Numbered from the stretch's first letter, positions 33,671-45,915 are shown. The stretch is DNA of 64,000 bases from Hypericum androsaemum (GCA_963995505.1 OZ023187.1:1867501-1931500), one strand, 5' to 3'. The notes: generated by a model from the sequence alone, not told the origin. Program-made: numbers and translations.

Positions 33671-34847
33671 ATGAAAAAACAAGCCCAAGCCTACTTTGAT
33701 GAAGCTAAGTGGCGTGAGGAAGGCTACATTCCCAACTTCGATGAGTATATGAAAGTGTCAATCTCGAGTTCTGCCATTCCAATGATCACCTTGTCAGCTT
33801 TCGTTGGAATGGGAGAGATTGCAACAGAGGAGGCTTTTAAATAGATTTCTAATTACCCAAAGATCCTAATTGCCGCATCAGCTCACGGCAGGCTCCTTGA
33901 TGACCCTGTTTCTCACGAGGTACTTTTAAGTCTTTAATTAATTAATTTGCACGAATTGATATCAGGTTTATTAGACAATATGGTATCGAGTTCAAGTAGG
34001 GAATATGATAGCGCTAAATATTTATAATGTAAGTTTTTTCAACTTTTAAATGTCTAGTCTTATTCGAAATTAGATTAGTCAACGTAGGGACTATCCGATT
34101 ACCTGGTGGTATAAATCCTAAAAATTTTGCATCAATTGATAAATTTTTTTGGGTGAATTTATGCCATTTAAGAACGTTGTCGGGTCGCCCTCTGAATATA
34201 GTAGTTTTCCTATCTGTAAGTTTTGAATTTAATTTCTCCTTCTAAACCGACAATGTATATGAATTTAGTTTCATGTAGCAACAGAGAGGCTTCCTTCTCC
34301 ACATTTGCCGGCGGCCCCGGAGTATGCGTGACGACCGGATAAGAGCCCTTTGCCAACAAATCGTGTCTCCAATCAAACCACCAACAAGACCCTCCATCCC
34401 CGGGTCCGGAAGCACTAGCTACCCACCCACCGAGAATAAGGACCACGAATAGTCCACCGAACCCACCTCACGGACATGAACTTTGAATGGCTGTCCACCT
34501 ATTAAGGCCGATTGTACAGGAGATAATTAGGCAGACCTCATCGATGAACAGTCCAGCTTCAGGACATCTCACCACCTGCACCACAAAACCAAGAGAGGAC
34601 ATTAGTGAATCCTAGAAACCAATACCCCGAGCATTGAGGGGAATGCCATGACAGATAATCTTGGCAATGCAAGAGGAGGGAGCGAAAGATGGCGTCCAGT
34701 CTGCAATGCATAGGAAATGCCGATCGAGCTCCGGGAGTGACTTGAATTTTTAAATAATCTAGATTCAAATCGAATAAAATATAAACCTCCCAAAATGTAT
34801 TCAAACATTCACAATTTTGGCAAACAGATGAAAGATTCCGAGGGTTT

Positions 34848-36596
34848 GTGCCGTCTTTACCTACTGCTTGTGCCGTCTTCACCGATCGTGTGAAAGTGTG
34901 GAATAGTTATACTTTTGGCAATGTGCATCACAGGAAGACGAGACTGACTAGAAGAATTGGGGTTGTTCAAAAGGCGCTCGAGATAAGACCTAATCCTTTC
35001 CTGAGAAAGCTGGAAAAAGAGCTGAGACATGATTTGGAAAAGACACTTGAACAAGAAGAAATGATACGGCTCCAAAAGTCTAGGAAGGATTACATCCTCA
35101 ACGGCGATAGGAATACTAGGTTCTTCCACGCCTCAACTATCGTGCGATGGAAGAATAACCGTATTGAAGCCTTGAAGGATGACGAGGGCATATGGATCAC
35201 GGATCCCACTAACATTAAACGCATGCTTACTAAGCACTTCAGTGATCTCTTCTCCGGGGAGGAAGTGGTGGTTCCGCTAAGGCATAATCCCAATTATTTC
35301 CACCAACTCTCCGAGGACGATAAGCACACAATCAGTTCTACCCCTCTTGAAAAGAAAATTCAGCGTGTCTTATTCTCGATGGCCCCTCTTAAGGCTCCGG
35401 GATCGGACGGTCTCCATGCCTTATTTTTCCAAAGGAATTGGAAAGTGGTCAAGAAGTCTATGGTGCGGTTCATTCAGATGGTCTTCAAAGGGGATTGGTC
35501 ACCAGGAACAGTCAATGACACTGCCATAGTTTTGATACCCAAGATTGGTAACCCACAGCAACCGGCACACTTCCGACCTATTAGATTGTGTAATTCATCT
35601 CTTAAGTTGATCACCAAGATGATTTCTGATAGATTGAAGCAGCATATGCCAATTTGGGTGGCACCAACCCAAAACAGCTTAGTCCAGGGAAGGAATATAG
35701 CTGGAAAGATAATTATTGCCCAAGAGGCAATTCACACGATGCGGAAAAGACGCTGCGGTAGAGGGCTAATGATACTCAAAGTTGATCTAGCCAAGGTGTA
35801 CGATCGCCTAAGTTGGAGCTTCATAAGGGAAACCTTAGAATCTCTTAACCTCCCACTGTCTGTAATCAATTTGATTCTTAATTGCGTGTCTACTATCTCA
35901 ATGCAGGTTATCTGGAACAGTGAAACGACAAAAAAAATTCGTCCCTCGAGGGGAATTCAACAAGGAGACCCCCTATCACCGTATTTGTTCGTCCTCTGTC
36001 TCGAAAGGCTGGGACACTTAATTGACTCCAAGGTCACTATGGGCGCTTGGAAACCTGCCAAGATTTTTCAAAGAGGACCACCCTTATCCCACCTATTCTT
36101 TGCAGATGACCTTATGCTTTTTGCAGAGGCTACCAAGCCTCAAGTGCTTGTTATTCAACAAGTCCTTGATGAGTTTTGTGCTCTCTCAGGTCAACAAGTC
36201 AGCAAGCCGAAGACCAAGCTTTATGTTTCCAAGAATGTCTCTTTGTCTTTGGCGAAAGACATGGCTTGTTCGCTTGGAGTCTTACTCACCAAAGATTTGG
36301 AGAAATATCTCGGGATGCCTCTGCTTCACGAGAGGAAAAACAAGAACACATATGCATTTATTGTCGATAAAGTTCATACACGTCTTCAAGGATGGTGCGC
36401 TAAAAAGGTGTCCTTTGTCGGGAGAGCTACCCTTGCACAATCGATGTTGGCAGCCTTGCCTACGTATGCAATGCAAACAACAAAACTCCCCGTTGGAATT
36501 TGTGAGGATATCGAGGAAGCACAAAGAAGCTTCCTTTGGGGTTCTTCCACTGTCAAGAGGAAAACCGCACCTAATGTCGTGGAAGATGATCTGTAA
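34848..36596 (+). pseudogene. LINE reverse transcriptase, open for 582 residues
   Basis: A plant LINE RT domain: LKAPGSDGLHALFFQRNW, IPKIGNPQQPAHFRPI, MILKVDLAKVYDRLSW, GIQQGDPLSPYLFVLC and the catalytic FFADDLMLF. It continues through KYLGMPLLHERKNK into the connecting region. The frame breaks near 36561 (one extra A in a run) and again near 36623 (one extra T), after which KNLRNQNLALIMKLG resumes. TAG at 36986-36988 interrupts WN-SLIEPFLP. The catalytic core is intact, but no upstream endonuclease is joined in frame. In-frame ATG 34848 is probably only the first Met in the truncated copy. Confidence 0.88.
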
Positions 36597-37179
36597 ACCA
36601 AAGAAAGAGGGGGGATTGGGTTTTTAAGAATCTTAGAAACCAAAATCTTGCTCTAATTATGAAATTGGGTTTGAGTCTCCTTACGGACAAATCTTCACTA
36701 TGGTCGCAGGTGCTATGGGCCAAATACGTCAAAGCAGACTATTCCAATACACCTATTTCCAGCAAGCCCGCTGACTCGCAGCTGTGGAAAGCTATTGCGG
36801 CCATTTGGCCTATCATGCTTGAAGGAGCCCAGTGGGTGATTGGTGATGGAGCTACGACCTGCTTTTGGACAGATAAATGGATTGACAATATGGAGCGCTT
36901 AATTACCTACTGCCATCTACCAGTCCCTGACTCCCTTCTTGCGCTGAAAGTGAGATATGTGGTCGATGGTTCTGGTGCCTGGAACTAGTCCTTAATCGAA
37001 CCCTTTTTACCACTGACTGTGATTAACGCAATTGCAGGAATGCCTATGCCTCGGCAGGATATCGGCCCCAATACCCTGAAAAGGAGCCGCACACAGAATG
37101 GATGTTTTACGTCACACTCATCGTATGATTTGATCAGAGGGCCAAGTGATTCTAGTAATGAAAAACTTTGGACTACGTT

Positions 37180-38181
37180 ATAGCAATGGAAGGGCCAGCA
37201 AAGGCTGAAGAAGGTTGATTGGCTTGCTTGTCACGGGAAACTACTCACAAATGCTATCTGCAAGCATCGGCACATGACACTAGATTCGAGATATCCCTGC
37301 TGCAAATTTGGAGAGGAAACAATTCTGCATGCCTTACGAGATTGCCCTTTGATCTCCCCCTACGTGGACTAGGATTCTGGCTATGACAGGGGCCAATATT
37401 ACACAATTCTTCTCCCTTTATTTGATTTCTTGGACGAAGCTTAATTTATCTACCTCCCAAGAGTGGCTATCCACTTTCCTAATCTTGCTTAATTCCTTTT
37501 GGAGATGGCGTAACACGTGTTTGGAGAGAAGGGGAAAGCAGACCTACTGATCAACTGGTCTCTATTTTGAACAGGTGCCGTGAAATTGAGGAGGTCATGC
37601 GTACTGCTAGGATGATGCACGTACGCCCAGTACATGAAGACCATCTAATTGGAAGGGGGAAATCCCCACAAGGCTGGATAAAACTCAACACCGATGGAGC
37701 GATGCGAGCTTCAACAGGCAATGTAGCAGCGAGTGGAATTATCTGGGACCGCAAAGGTGACTGGCTAGGAGGCTTCGTACACAACATCTGTCGCTGCACT
37801 AGTGCTAGTGCGGAGCCTTTGGGCGCATGGAAAGAAATTGAATTTGCATGGAACCATGGCTACAGGAAGGTTATACTGGAAGTCGATTCTAAACTTGCCG
37901 AGGGCTTCATCAATAGGCCTCCCTTGCAACCCAACATCCTAAGAAATCCCCTCCAGGTTAGGTTAGATCAGGAACTCAAACGGGATTGAGATGTTCGGGT
38001 TGTACACACTTACAGGGAGGCCAATAAATGTGCCGATATCTTAGCTAATATAGGGTTCTCAACACCCCTAGGTTTGATTGCTCTGAATGAGCCACCACCA
38101 GCCGTGAGAGAAGCTATGCTGAGTGATTTAAGCGATGTTGCTTTCCCATGCATTGTTGTAATGGATTTGATTCCTAGTTAA
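37180..38181 (+). pseudogene. LINE zinc-binding (zf-RVT) and RNase H domains, broken
   Basis: KKVDWLACHGKLLTNAICKH and CCKFGEETILHALRDCP mark the zf-RVT domain (37200-37360), followed by stops. RNase H begins WIKLNTDGAMRASTGN (about 37676), runs to a TGA at 37987-37989 and continues DVRVVHTYREANKCADILAN, ending with a stop at about 38180. The TGA stands where such proteins usually have a Trp. It is the same domain type as the older remnant at 10.6-11.2 kb, but not the same copy. Confidence 0.8.
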
Positions 38182-38299
38182 TTTAAAGCTCTAGGGGCAT
38201 GTTCCCTCCATTTTTACCAACAAAAAAAAACGTTCACAATTTTTAGATGCCGTAAACTATCACTGAAACAATAAGCGTGCTCCTCCTCAACCAATACCA

Positions 38300-39200
38300 T
38301 TCACAATGAGGCCCACTTCCTTTGTTGGGCTCATCCAATGGGCTTTAAACGGGTTCTTTGTTTAGGATAACTCCAAACGGGTTCTTTGAAATAACGTTTA
38401 CATTGCAAGTTCTTGCTCTTTTCCGAGTACCAAATGCGCAGTACTCCTTAAAACGGTATGATTTAGCTCCAATCCGCTAATCACTTTCAGTTCAACCAGC
38501 TCATTTCCTCCACTTGTACTTCGCTCACCTTCAATGCTGGTATAACATTTTTTATTGTTTATTAAAATTTTTAATTGTATTTGTAATTTATAACTGAGCT
38601 AAAAATTATTGCAATTTATTCACTATTAGGTTATTATAACAAACTAACACCCTAATTATTTTTTTGGTTTGTAACTATTACACTATCTAACAAACAACCA
38701 TTTAACAAAGGTACAACAGATGAATACCGGACCAGATGCATGTACTGGGAGTGGGGAACGGATATCAAATCGCACCTTCTACTCGACCTTAGTAAAATTA
38801 TGTAAGGGACACATATGATTTCGTATATCTAATGGTTATAATTTTATAATTTTATAAATTTTTAGTGGACTATACAGAATTTACTTGCTCTCTACTAAAT
38901 ATTACTAAACAATTAGTTATCTAAATATTATAATTTGATACAGAGAGCACTGAAAAATTATGTTACCACTAAACAAATTAATCACACTTTCTTGACAGCA
39001 CTTTATTTTACCATCTTCGGTAAGAAGGTGTCCAGGCTGTTTTTTTTTATGTCTCGGACAAAACTGAGGTCGCTCTTTTCGACCTCGTGCACATCCGACG
39101 TTAACTTCAACAGTAAAACAACGGCGACTTCGTGCAACTATTTTGTGGGGTCACGTGGCAAACCTTGAAGTGCACAAAGTCCAAGTCTTGACCTCAATTT
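38300..39200 (+). repeat. Downstream blocks A and B after TPS-4
   Basis: Block A (38400-38560; CCAAATGCGCAGTACTCCTT) matches the 3' flanks of TPS-1 and TPS-3. A second stretch (38600-38780, GGTTATTATAACAAACTAAC) recurs at 61315-61490. Block B (38990-39200, TCTCGGACAAAACTGAGGTC) recurs at 46090 and 61720. The missing TPS-4 exon 7 should have preceded block A by about 1 kb, so a deletion removed it together with its proximal 3' flank. Confidence 0.6.
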
Positions 39201-39624
39201 TGATTTGTCATGACACTGGACTTAAAAAAAAGAACTGTCAATATATATATACACACACACGCCCCTTAAGTCCAAGTCTTCCCGGAAATTTGAGAACAGG
39301 AGTGCATCACGCTCATCCGTGGTACAATTTTTCAATCCCTTGATAGAGACCGTAATCTGCAATTTTTTACTTAACCATAAGCAACCTGTATTGAAGTATG
39401 GTAGTTTCGTGATTAGGTTTTGTTTAGTAATTATTTTCTAGTCAAGTTATGTCTTGTATGGTTATTACCTGCATTCCAAGTATTATAATTATGTATATAT
39501 ATGATCTCTATGATTATCAATAAAATCAAACGACATATTTTATTATGGTATCAGAGTCAAAACAAAATTTCCATCCCCATCGATAAACCCTAAAATTCAA
39601 CCCGTCGCGTTCTAAAAAAAAGAA

Positions 39625-40080
39625 GGAAAAAGTACACATAAGTACCTTGTGGTCTAGAAAATTCTACATCTAGGGCTTATGGTTTAAAATTGCAAATTTA
39701 AACCCAGTGGTTTAGCTTTTTGGGACACACCTTAGTCCCGGCAGCCCGGGCAGCTTCCCGACCACTTGGCAATCTACGTGGGTTCCACGTCACCCAAAAT
39801 GACATCATTTGGCATCCTACGTGGATAGAACCTCAGGTGAGATTTTCTCCCAGAGGGTGTGGCGTACTACGACGGGGTGTGGGGTGAGAGCTCTTTCTGG
39901 GGAGGAAGGCTGATGAGACCTCCTCCTAGCAAGAGGCGGTGTTCCGGAGGCGTCCCGCCCTTTGCTGAGTAGGGAAGGGCCAGTGGCTCTGATTTTGAAG
40001 TGGTGTGACAGCTTCAATAAACCCCACTCTTTAGAAGCAGTCAAAAAGTGGTGTCTCTGGTGACTGACGGGTAAATAAAG
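39625..40080. mobile_element. Half of a Mutator-like element (left arm only)
   Basis: The left arm GAAAAAGTACACATAAGTACC through CATCCTACGTGGATAG (about 39833) matches the arms of E1 and E2. The following 240 bp are GC-rich and open on the minus strand for 75 residues (MTASKEWGLLKLSHHFKIR...), probably captured sequence that I do not recognise. No right arm is present, so the element was cut by a deletion near 40080. Confidence 0.55.
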
Positions 40081-41559
40081 CGCATAAGTTTTTGTTTTTT
40101 TGTATTATGATAGACAAAATTTCATTGGTTAAATTTGAAGATGTCCAATCCATTTTTATCCTCTTTATCCTGCACATATCTCAAGACAACTAATATAATC
40201 GGGTCCTTTGATTTTATCTGGCTTTAGAGCTTCCGATCATCCTCTCTGATTGTGCCCTTCTCCAAGTGAGAACTTTCCCCTTGAAGTGACGACGTTTTTT
40301 TTTGGAGGAAAAGTGACGACGTTGAGGATGACGTGAAGACGTAAAAGTCCCAACTCCCAAGTTCAACGGGAAATTCCAAATGTCCATACGCCAAAGTAGA
40401 ACCTCCTCCATAATTCACATGTTGGAAATTTGACCGGAAAAGTAAAAGTAATGATAAAAATAAATCATAAAGAGAATATCAAAATTTACGTGGAAATACT
40501 TTAACTACGAGAGAAAATAACCACGAGACCAACTAAAAAAAATAGTAAATAGAAAAATTACAATAGTACAAATATTTTTACTATTCGTTACCGTGGATTA
40601 TTTTACTATCGTGTTTCACCCATATTTTATAAGAGATAATTTCTACTCTTTCTATTTTCAACTCAGGCCCTCTCCAAAAAAATTGAACACTATCTCAATA
40701 CCTCAATACTTGGTACAACTTTGCATTTCGCTTAGTTGACTGCTTTGAGCTCTCTACTTTTGGATGGAGAGACCAACGAGCATAAACTTACTTGATAGGA
40801 GAACTTCTGGAGAAGTGGACAAACCAAAATAATTTGTGCATGTTGATTTACAAATTTTCTCCGTGTCTTTTCTAACCAAACTTTAAATGCTTAGCCTGTC
40901 TCCACTTTACCTGTTATTAGATCAATTGGTGATAAAAAAAATTATAAGTAAAATGTTCTTATTTCTCGAAAAACTACCTAACAAAATAGTTACACCATTC
41001 GTACGTCTAGTACAACACCTAAAGTACAAGATCAATAAATACATGACGAAACTATGATAATAGTTATTTACATACATTTTCCAAAAAGTATCTGCACCAA
41101 ATTCCCCAAGGTGAAATAATCACAGATAAACCTCTAATTACACCTAAACAAAAACCCTGAAAACCCAGCCAAAAAATTACCACAATCACGGAGGATCATG
41201 GATCTTTGACTTATTGTTTTCCCTTGCCGCGTCCCGAAGAACTTGGAGAAAATTGGGATCCTCATCCTCCCAAGCTGCTGTAATTCCCCTTGCCAAGTCA
41301 TGCTCATTTCAATAGCCAAGTTATAGGCCTTCTTAGTACGCTTCCCTCAAATTGGTGATAGAGTTATTCTAGTTTAACCAGATATCGAATTTAAATTTTT
41401 AGAAATACAACATTATTAAATATTTATTGAGAGAACTTTATCACTATTTAAAACACCTACCTGACTCAATTTGTATTAATGGGATGACCCCATCATCGCC
41501 CTCCACACCTACAGAGAAAAAATGCGGTGTCCTGCCCATACTCGATAAACACAATCGCC
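40081..41559. other. Spacer, no gene seen
   Basis: AT-rich spacer between TPS-4 debris and TPS-5. Near 40286-40322 AGTGACGACGTT is duplicated. Short open frames at 40214-40418 and 41134-41319 have no recognisable domains. Confidence 0.5.
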
Positions 41560-41703
41560 CTCCTGCAGGAAGCTTCTTCTTCGTATAAATACCGCATTCC
41601 CACCACTCATAATTTAAACCGCATCGCTTGTAGTAATTGAGACAATTTCCTTTTTGGCCATCTAGTAATAAAAAAAACACAGGGACGTGTACAAGATCGA
41701 ACG
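41560..41703 (+). promoter_or_regulatory. TPS-5 promoter and leader
   Basis: TATAAATACC lies at 41584-41593, about 120 bp before the ATG, followed by block P sequence (GCATTCCCACCACTCATAAT) and a leader ending AAGATCGAACG. The TATA box is intact, so this pseudogene could still be transcribed. Confidence 0.6.
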
Positions 41704-43081
41704 ATGTCGTCTCTTGGAATTTCTGCTGTTCCCACATCAATCCAACCAGCTGGACGAACAAGCGGTAAGCTATGTACATCTTACGTATTTGCTCGTTCGA
41801 ACCGAAGTTTGTATAAGATAGACATTGTTTCTCGTTTTTTTGAAATAGACAATTGTGTGATAGATAATGGACGACAAGATGAAACCACATTCATATTAAT
41901 TTTCGGATTTTGTTATTGGTATGGCAATCAGATGAAGAACCAAGCCCAAGCCTACTTTGATGAAGCTAAGTGGCGTCAAGAAGCCCACGTTCCCAACTTC
42001 GAGGAGTATCTGGAAGTGTCACTCCGGAGTGCTGCCATTCCAATGCTCACCTTGACTACCTTCGTTGGAATGGGAGAGATTGCAATAGAGGAGGCTTTCA
42101 AATGGATTTTTAATTACCCAAAGATCCTAATTTCTGCATCAGTTCACGGCAGGCTCCTAGATGACGCTGTTTCTCACGAGGTAATTTGAAGTCTTAAATT
42201 AGTCAATTTACACCCATTGAATATAGTATTATTGGTTCAAGCCATTACCAACGCAGCAGCAATATTAAATATTTTTTGAAATTTTTTTATCATATTTCAA
42301 ATATCATATTTCAAATATCTCATTCGGCTCGAATCTAGATTTGTTAGTACAGTGAGTGTCCGGATACAATATATAAATAGTATAAACCCAATAATAGATA
42401 AAAAGAATTTTGTTTAAGAGTTCACGTATGTACTGTGTACATTTTGTATCTAATAAAAAATTGTCAAATTTTCATCAAAAATATTAGAATATCATTTTTA
42501 GGGAATGGGCATTCACCATAGTACTTTAGGCACAAAAAATAAATTGATAATTTTTGTTAAGTAAGAAAATATTTTGAAGATGCCATCTTTCGATTAATTA
42601 GTTTCATTATTATGTCCACTATATCTCAATTAACTGCTATATATAAGTGCATTTAACACCATTAAATGTATAGCATCGACCACCTTTATAAGGCGGCAGT
42701 TGGGATTTTTCTTTTAATGTCTCGTATTTTGAGTGGAATATTGTAGAGTATTATTCGTACTTGAAGCTCAAAATCATATTTTTTTCGTAGTTGGAGCAGC
42801 AGAGAGACCATGTTTCTTCTGCGGTAGAATGTTACATGAACCAATACAAGGTGACAATGGAAGAGGCAGTGAAGGTGGTAAGGGAGAAGGCAAGAAATGA
42901 ATGGAAAAACATCAACGAGGCGTGTCTGAAGCCAACCGAAGTCGCCATGCCTCTCCTGGAACGAGCTCTCAACTTCGCTAGGGACTCGGAGACGATCTAC
43001 AAGGATGGCGATGGCTTCACAGACAACCACCTCATCAAAGGCCTTCTTGCTTCGTTACTCAAGGATCCAGTGCCAATTTGA
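41704..43081 (+). pseudogene. TPS-5: exon 1 joined to the end of exon 5, plus exons 6 and 7
   Basis: ATG TCG TCT encodes [17 protein letters not shown], then switches within a few bases to ACAAGCG|GTAAG, the 3' end of exon 5 with its donor. Everything from mid exon 1 to the last codons of exon 5 is deleted. Exon 6 (41932-42180, 249 bp) and exon 7 (42791-43081, 291 bp) are complete and open, with DDAVSHE and LEQQRDH at the junction. Normal splicing from 41764 would join phase 1 to phase 0 and shift the frame, while reading through intron 5 gives one open frame of 161 residues (41704-42189). No RRX8W or DDxxD remains, so no synthase activity is expected. Confidence 0.9.
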
Positions 43082-43130
43082 AGACATGCACTCACGTCGA
43101 AACCACCTAGTATTCGAGTGCTTACTGAGT

Positions 43131-43551
43131 CGATCAGTGAGCTTTTAGCTTTCGGTTGTATTTTCTGTGTTATGATCATTTGCTTGGATCATTATCTGTT
43201 CGGTTCCCGAAACCTTGCCTCTCGTGGATAGCCTTGTCTTGGTTGGATTTGTCCGATCTTGGCATTCATTTGCGTACATCTCGTATGCATTCAAATGCCC
43301 ACGAGGTTATGTCTATGACGCGATCTTTGTGATTATTAGCCGGTGCTTGTCTCGGCATCTTTCGCCTTGAACTTTCGGCTCTCGTAGCCTTTCAACCCCC
43401 TTAGCCTTCACCCATGCCTCTCTCTCTCCTCTAGGCTTGGTTTCGTGTTTTGTTTCAGTGTCTTCGTTCTATGTTTATGTATTTCTCTTTCTGTATCATA
43501 ATCCGTTCGTTATAATAAAGGTTTCGCGCCAACCTTCTAAAAAAAAAAAAA
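43131..43551 (+). mobile_element. 5'-truncated LINE 3' end with A tail
   Basis: A non-coding segment ends ATAATAAAGGTTTCGCGCC followed by a run of 12 A. The tail position, T-rich 3' UTR style and possible AGTCGA duplication (43129 region and after the A run) fit a short non-LTR retroposon just downstream of the TPS-5 stop. No coding part is present. Confidence 0.45.
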
Positions 43552-43589
43552 GTCGAACCGGGTCGTATTACAAAGGGTGACAAAGCTTC

Positions 43590-44480
43590 CACTGCCGAGT
43601 TTTAATTCACTTGTATTATTCGTATTTAAATTTAAGAGCTATGTTTTAGATAGAACAACTTATCATAACTTGATCTACGTACTCGATTGTATTTTTTCAA
43701 ATTAGTGAATGAAAGTTTCAGCCCCATCAGAGCATCAAAGTATGTTTATTCTTTAACAAAAAAATCAAGATATATATACATATGTATACATAGTAATTTT
43801 ACGATTGTTACAACGTATTAAATAAGAAAGTTGGGATTAGTGATAGTTTAACAAAATTCTAAAATAAAAATAAACTTTGTAAAATTCATCATAAGTCTTA
43901 AAAATATAGCCATAGAATGTATTAAATCATATTTATGTTTGATCAAAGTGAAATATTCATGTTAATATGTTTGAGCAGGCCCGTGGCTTGCGTGTGCGGT
44001 GGACATCAAGACAAACCACAAGGCTTCAATTCCACTTTTCACTATTGGCCCAACTTTTCCGATGTTGGGCTTGGGCCCAAAATTGTTTACTGGTCTCCAA
44101 ATATAACTTTTTCGGAAAAAAGTTACTTTAATATTTTGTGGTATTGTCTTTTGGTACATGAATATCCTGTGGTGAGAAAGCTCCCAATGTCGAGTTTTAA
44201 CTCACTTGTATTATCCTGATTCGAATATAGAAATTTTGATTTCAGTAGAATAACTCATCTTTAGTTAATCTCAGTACTCGATTGTGGTTGTTGTGTTATG
44301 TCAAATTATTGGAATAAAGCTTCAGCCCCATAAGAGCATCAAGATATATTTATACCTAATAATTTTATGATGGTTATAACCTAATAAATAAGAAATTTTG
44401 GAAATGGTGATTTTATAGAATTTAAGAGTGAAAAGTGAACTTCGTAAAATTAATCCTAGATATAAATATATAATGTATAA
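43590..44480. repeat. Diverged tandem duplication of about 300 bp, spaced about 600 bp
   Basis: CCGAGTTTTAATTCACTTGTATT (about 43593) recurs as TCGAGTTTTAACTCACTTGTATT (about 44190). GTACTCGATTGT (43678 and 44272) and TTTCAGCCCCATCAGAGCATC/CTTCAGCCCCATAAGAGCATC (43716 and 44320) keep the same order. No gene is seen in either copy. Confidence 0.6.
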
Positions 44481-45239
44481 AATTGTATTTATGTTCGATG
44501 TGTCATTCCTCTTCTTCTTGTTCTCAAAGCTCATAACTTGTTTTATGCCGCGTTTGGCTGCATTATGTTTTGTTTCTACTACCTATACTTATAATTTCCT
44601 TTTGAGTTTTTTAAAATTCTTTACCAAACGAGGGACAGGTAGCGGAAAAACTCTCGGCTGGACATGATGCTATAGGTAAATTAATAGACTGTAATGGTTG
44701 ATTAACGACTCGGATTTGCAGTCTTAGAAATGTTCAAATGGGCATCACTATGCGGCCGGATGTGAATTATGATGCATGCCTCTTGTAGTTTTGTTCGAAA
44801 TTTATTGTATCGATTAATTTATGTCTGGTCGATCATAGGTATATGAGATATGTATTTTTGTACAGTTTTGTCACTAGTTTGATAATAAATAAGATAATAA
44901 ATTAGGCTACAACAACTTATTTAGCGTTCTCTAAATAAACCTCACACGGATATTTATGAAAGCAACGGGAGTTGTGAACGTGATTAAGAATTCTGTCACT
45001 AGTTTCTTTTTGTTTGAGTTGGAGCATTCTGTCCCTAATTAATTATTAGTTAGTTTACCAATGAAAAAATTGTTAACATAGTAAAAGAGTAAAAGAGATG
45101 GTAACGAAATTTACTTATAAAAAAGTAATCAGTTTTTTGGTAATAAGGGAGAGACAAAAGGCCATATAACATTTATTTATCAATCTGAAGTAGTCATTTT
45201 TTTTTGTTGGAATCTGAAGTAGTCATATACATGGAAGTA
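44481..45239. other. Spacer, no gene seen
   Basis: AT-rich; a short frame (44428-44667) reads as hydrophobic low-complexity sequence without a recognisable domain. Confidence 0.45.
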
Positions 45240-45259
45240 AGCTCCTCAAGCGGGTGGGC

Positions 45260-45915
45260 GATGCGAGCAAGGAGGCCGTGTAAGACTATCCACGTCAGCA
45301 ATCCATCCAATCCAGGTTACGGAATAAATTATTAATTTCTCTCTCTTCCATACCCAATTCTTACCCAATCCAATCCACTTACATATTTTCTACCCACATC
45401 AGCAACCCAGTTCACAGAATAAATAATTAATTTCTCTCTCATCCACATATCATCTACTCTGATTTGTTTAGATTCAAATTATATATTACGAAAATAATTA
45501 TGTTTTCAATAACACGATTAAATATTGTGATTAAGTCATAAAATTACAAAAGCAAAAATTGGAATACTAAATTAGATAAAAATAATTTAAGGTAGAAATG
45601 ATAAATTACAAATATGAAATTTTCATATTACAAATACAAGAATTTCAAATTATTTTTTTAATTTATTGCTAAAGATAAGCTAACCACAAAAATCTTATCC
45701 GAATAAATCTATTTTTACGAATAATATTATGCCAAGTGAAAATAATTAGATAGTTAGATAAATAAATTAAAAAAAGTACCCAATCCGCTCGGGAGCGGGA
45801 TTGGCTGCCCAATCCGCTCGGCCGAGCAGAAATCAACCTGCAGCAAATTTTTTTTTATATTCATTAAATATTGGCCGAGCGCTCGGCTCGACCAACTGAT
45901 GTACGCAGCCTAAAG
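45260..45915. mobile_element. Possible MITE with GC-rich ends
   Basis: GGCCGTGTAAGACTATCCACG near 45271 and the complement of GATGTACGCAGCC at 45898-45910 could be short terminal inverted repeats around an AT-rich centre. The right end has an inner palindrome CCGAGCGCTCGG (about 45874). I found no target duplication, so this is tentative. Confidence 0.3.

Larger units (their letters stand above)
26649..33919 (+). pseudogene. TPS-4: TPS-a terpene synthase pseudogene, exons 1-6
   Basis: Exons: 26649-26771, 26874-27147, 27507-27879, 29381-29515, 32003-32141 and 33671-33919. Exons 1-3 and 5 are open, and ARRPTVELPPTIW keeps RRX8W. Exon 4 is 135 bp instead of 219: 84 bp are lost, including the whole DDxxD region, and an in-frame TGA sits at 29487-29489. 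Exon 6 has TAG at 33842-33844 where TPS-3 and TPS-5 have TGG (Trp). Exon 7 is absent; the sequence after intron 6 is a LINE followed directly by 3'-flank block A. Introns 3, 4 and 5 contain transposons E6, E4+E5 and E7. It cannot make an active enzyme. Confidence 0.92.
34168..38232 (+). mobile_element. LINE (non-LTR retrotransposon) in TPS-4 intron 6 position
   Basis: The sense part (about 34819-38232) covers reverse transcriptase, a zinc-binding RVT region and RNase H, and ends in an A tail at 38222-38230. Left of it, 34168-34800 read on the minus strand holds NARGIGFLGFTNVL and VVQVVRCPEAGLF, resembling the start of a LINE endonuclease ORF. An inverted 5' segment joined to a sense 3' segment is what twin priming makes. 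AACGTT occurs at both outer edges (about 34162 and 38229). A competing reading is a 5'-truncated LINE with duplication TTCACAATTTT at 34808-34818 and 38233-38243. Confidence 0.8.

Noticed and set aside
34808..34818. TTCACAATTTT as definite left target duplication of a simple 5'-truncated LINE
   Set aside because: Not accepted as certain because an inverted LINE 5' segment lies directly left of it and AACGTT marks an alternative outer pair; kept as a competing reading.
36022..36627. 201-residue second + frame in the LINE
   Set aside because: Mostly an out-of-frame shadow of RT; only its last 20 residues (MSWKMICKPKKEGGLGF) are real, and are explained by a one-base insertion.
45780..45910. GC-rich palindromes as a terminator or structured RNA
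   Set aside because: More simply the end of a possible MITE; no evidence of transcription.
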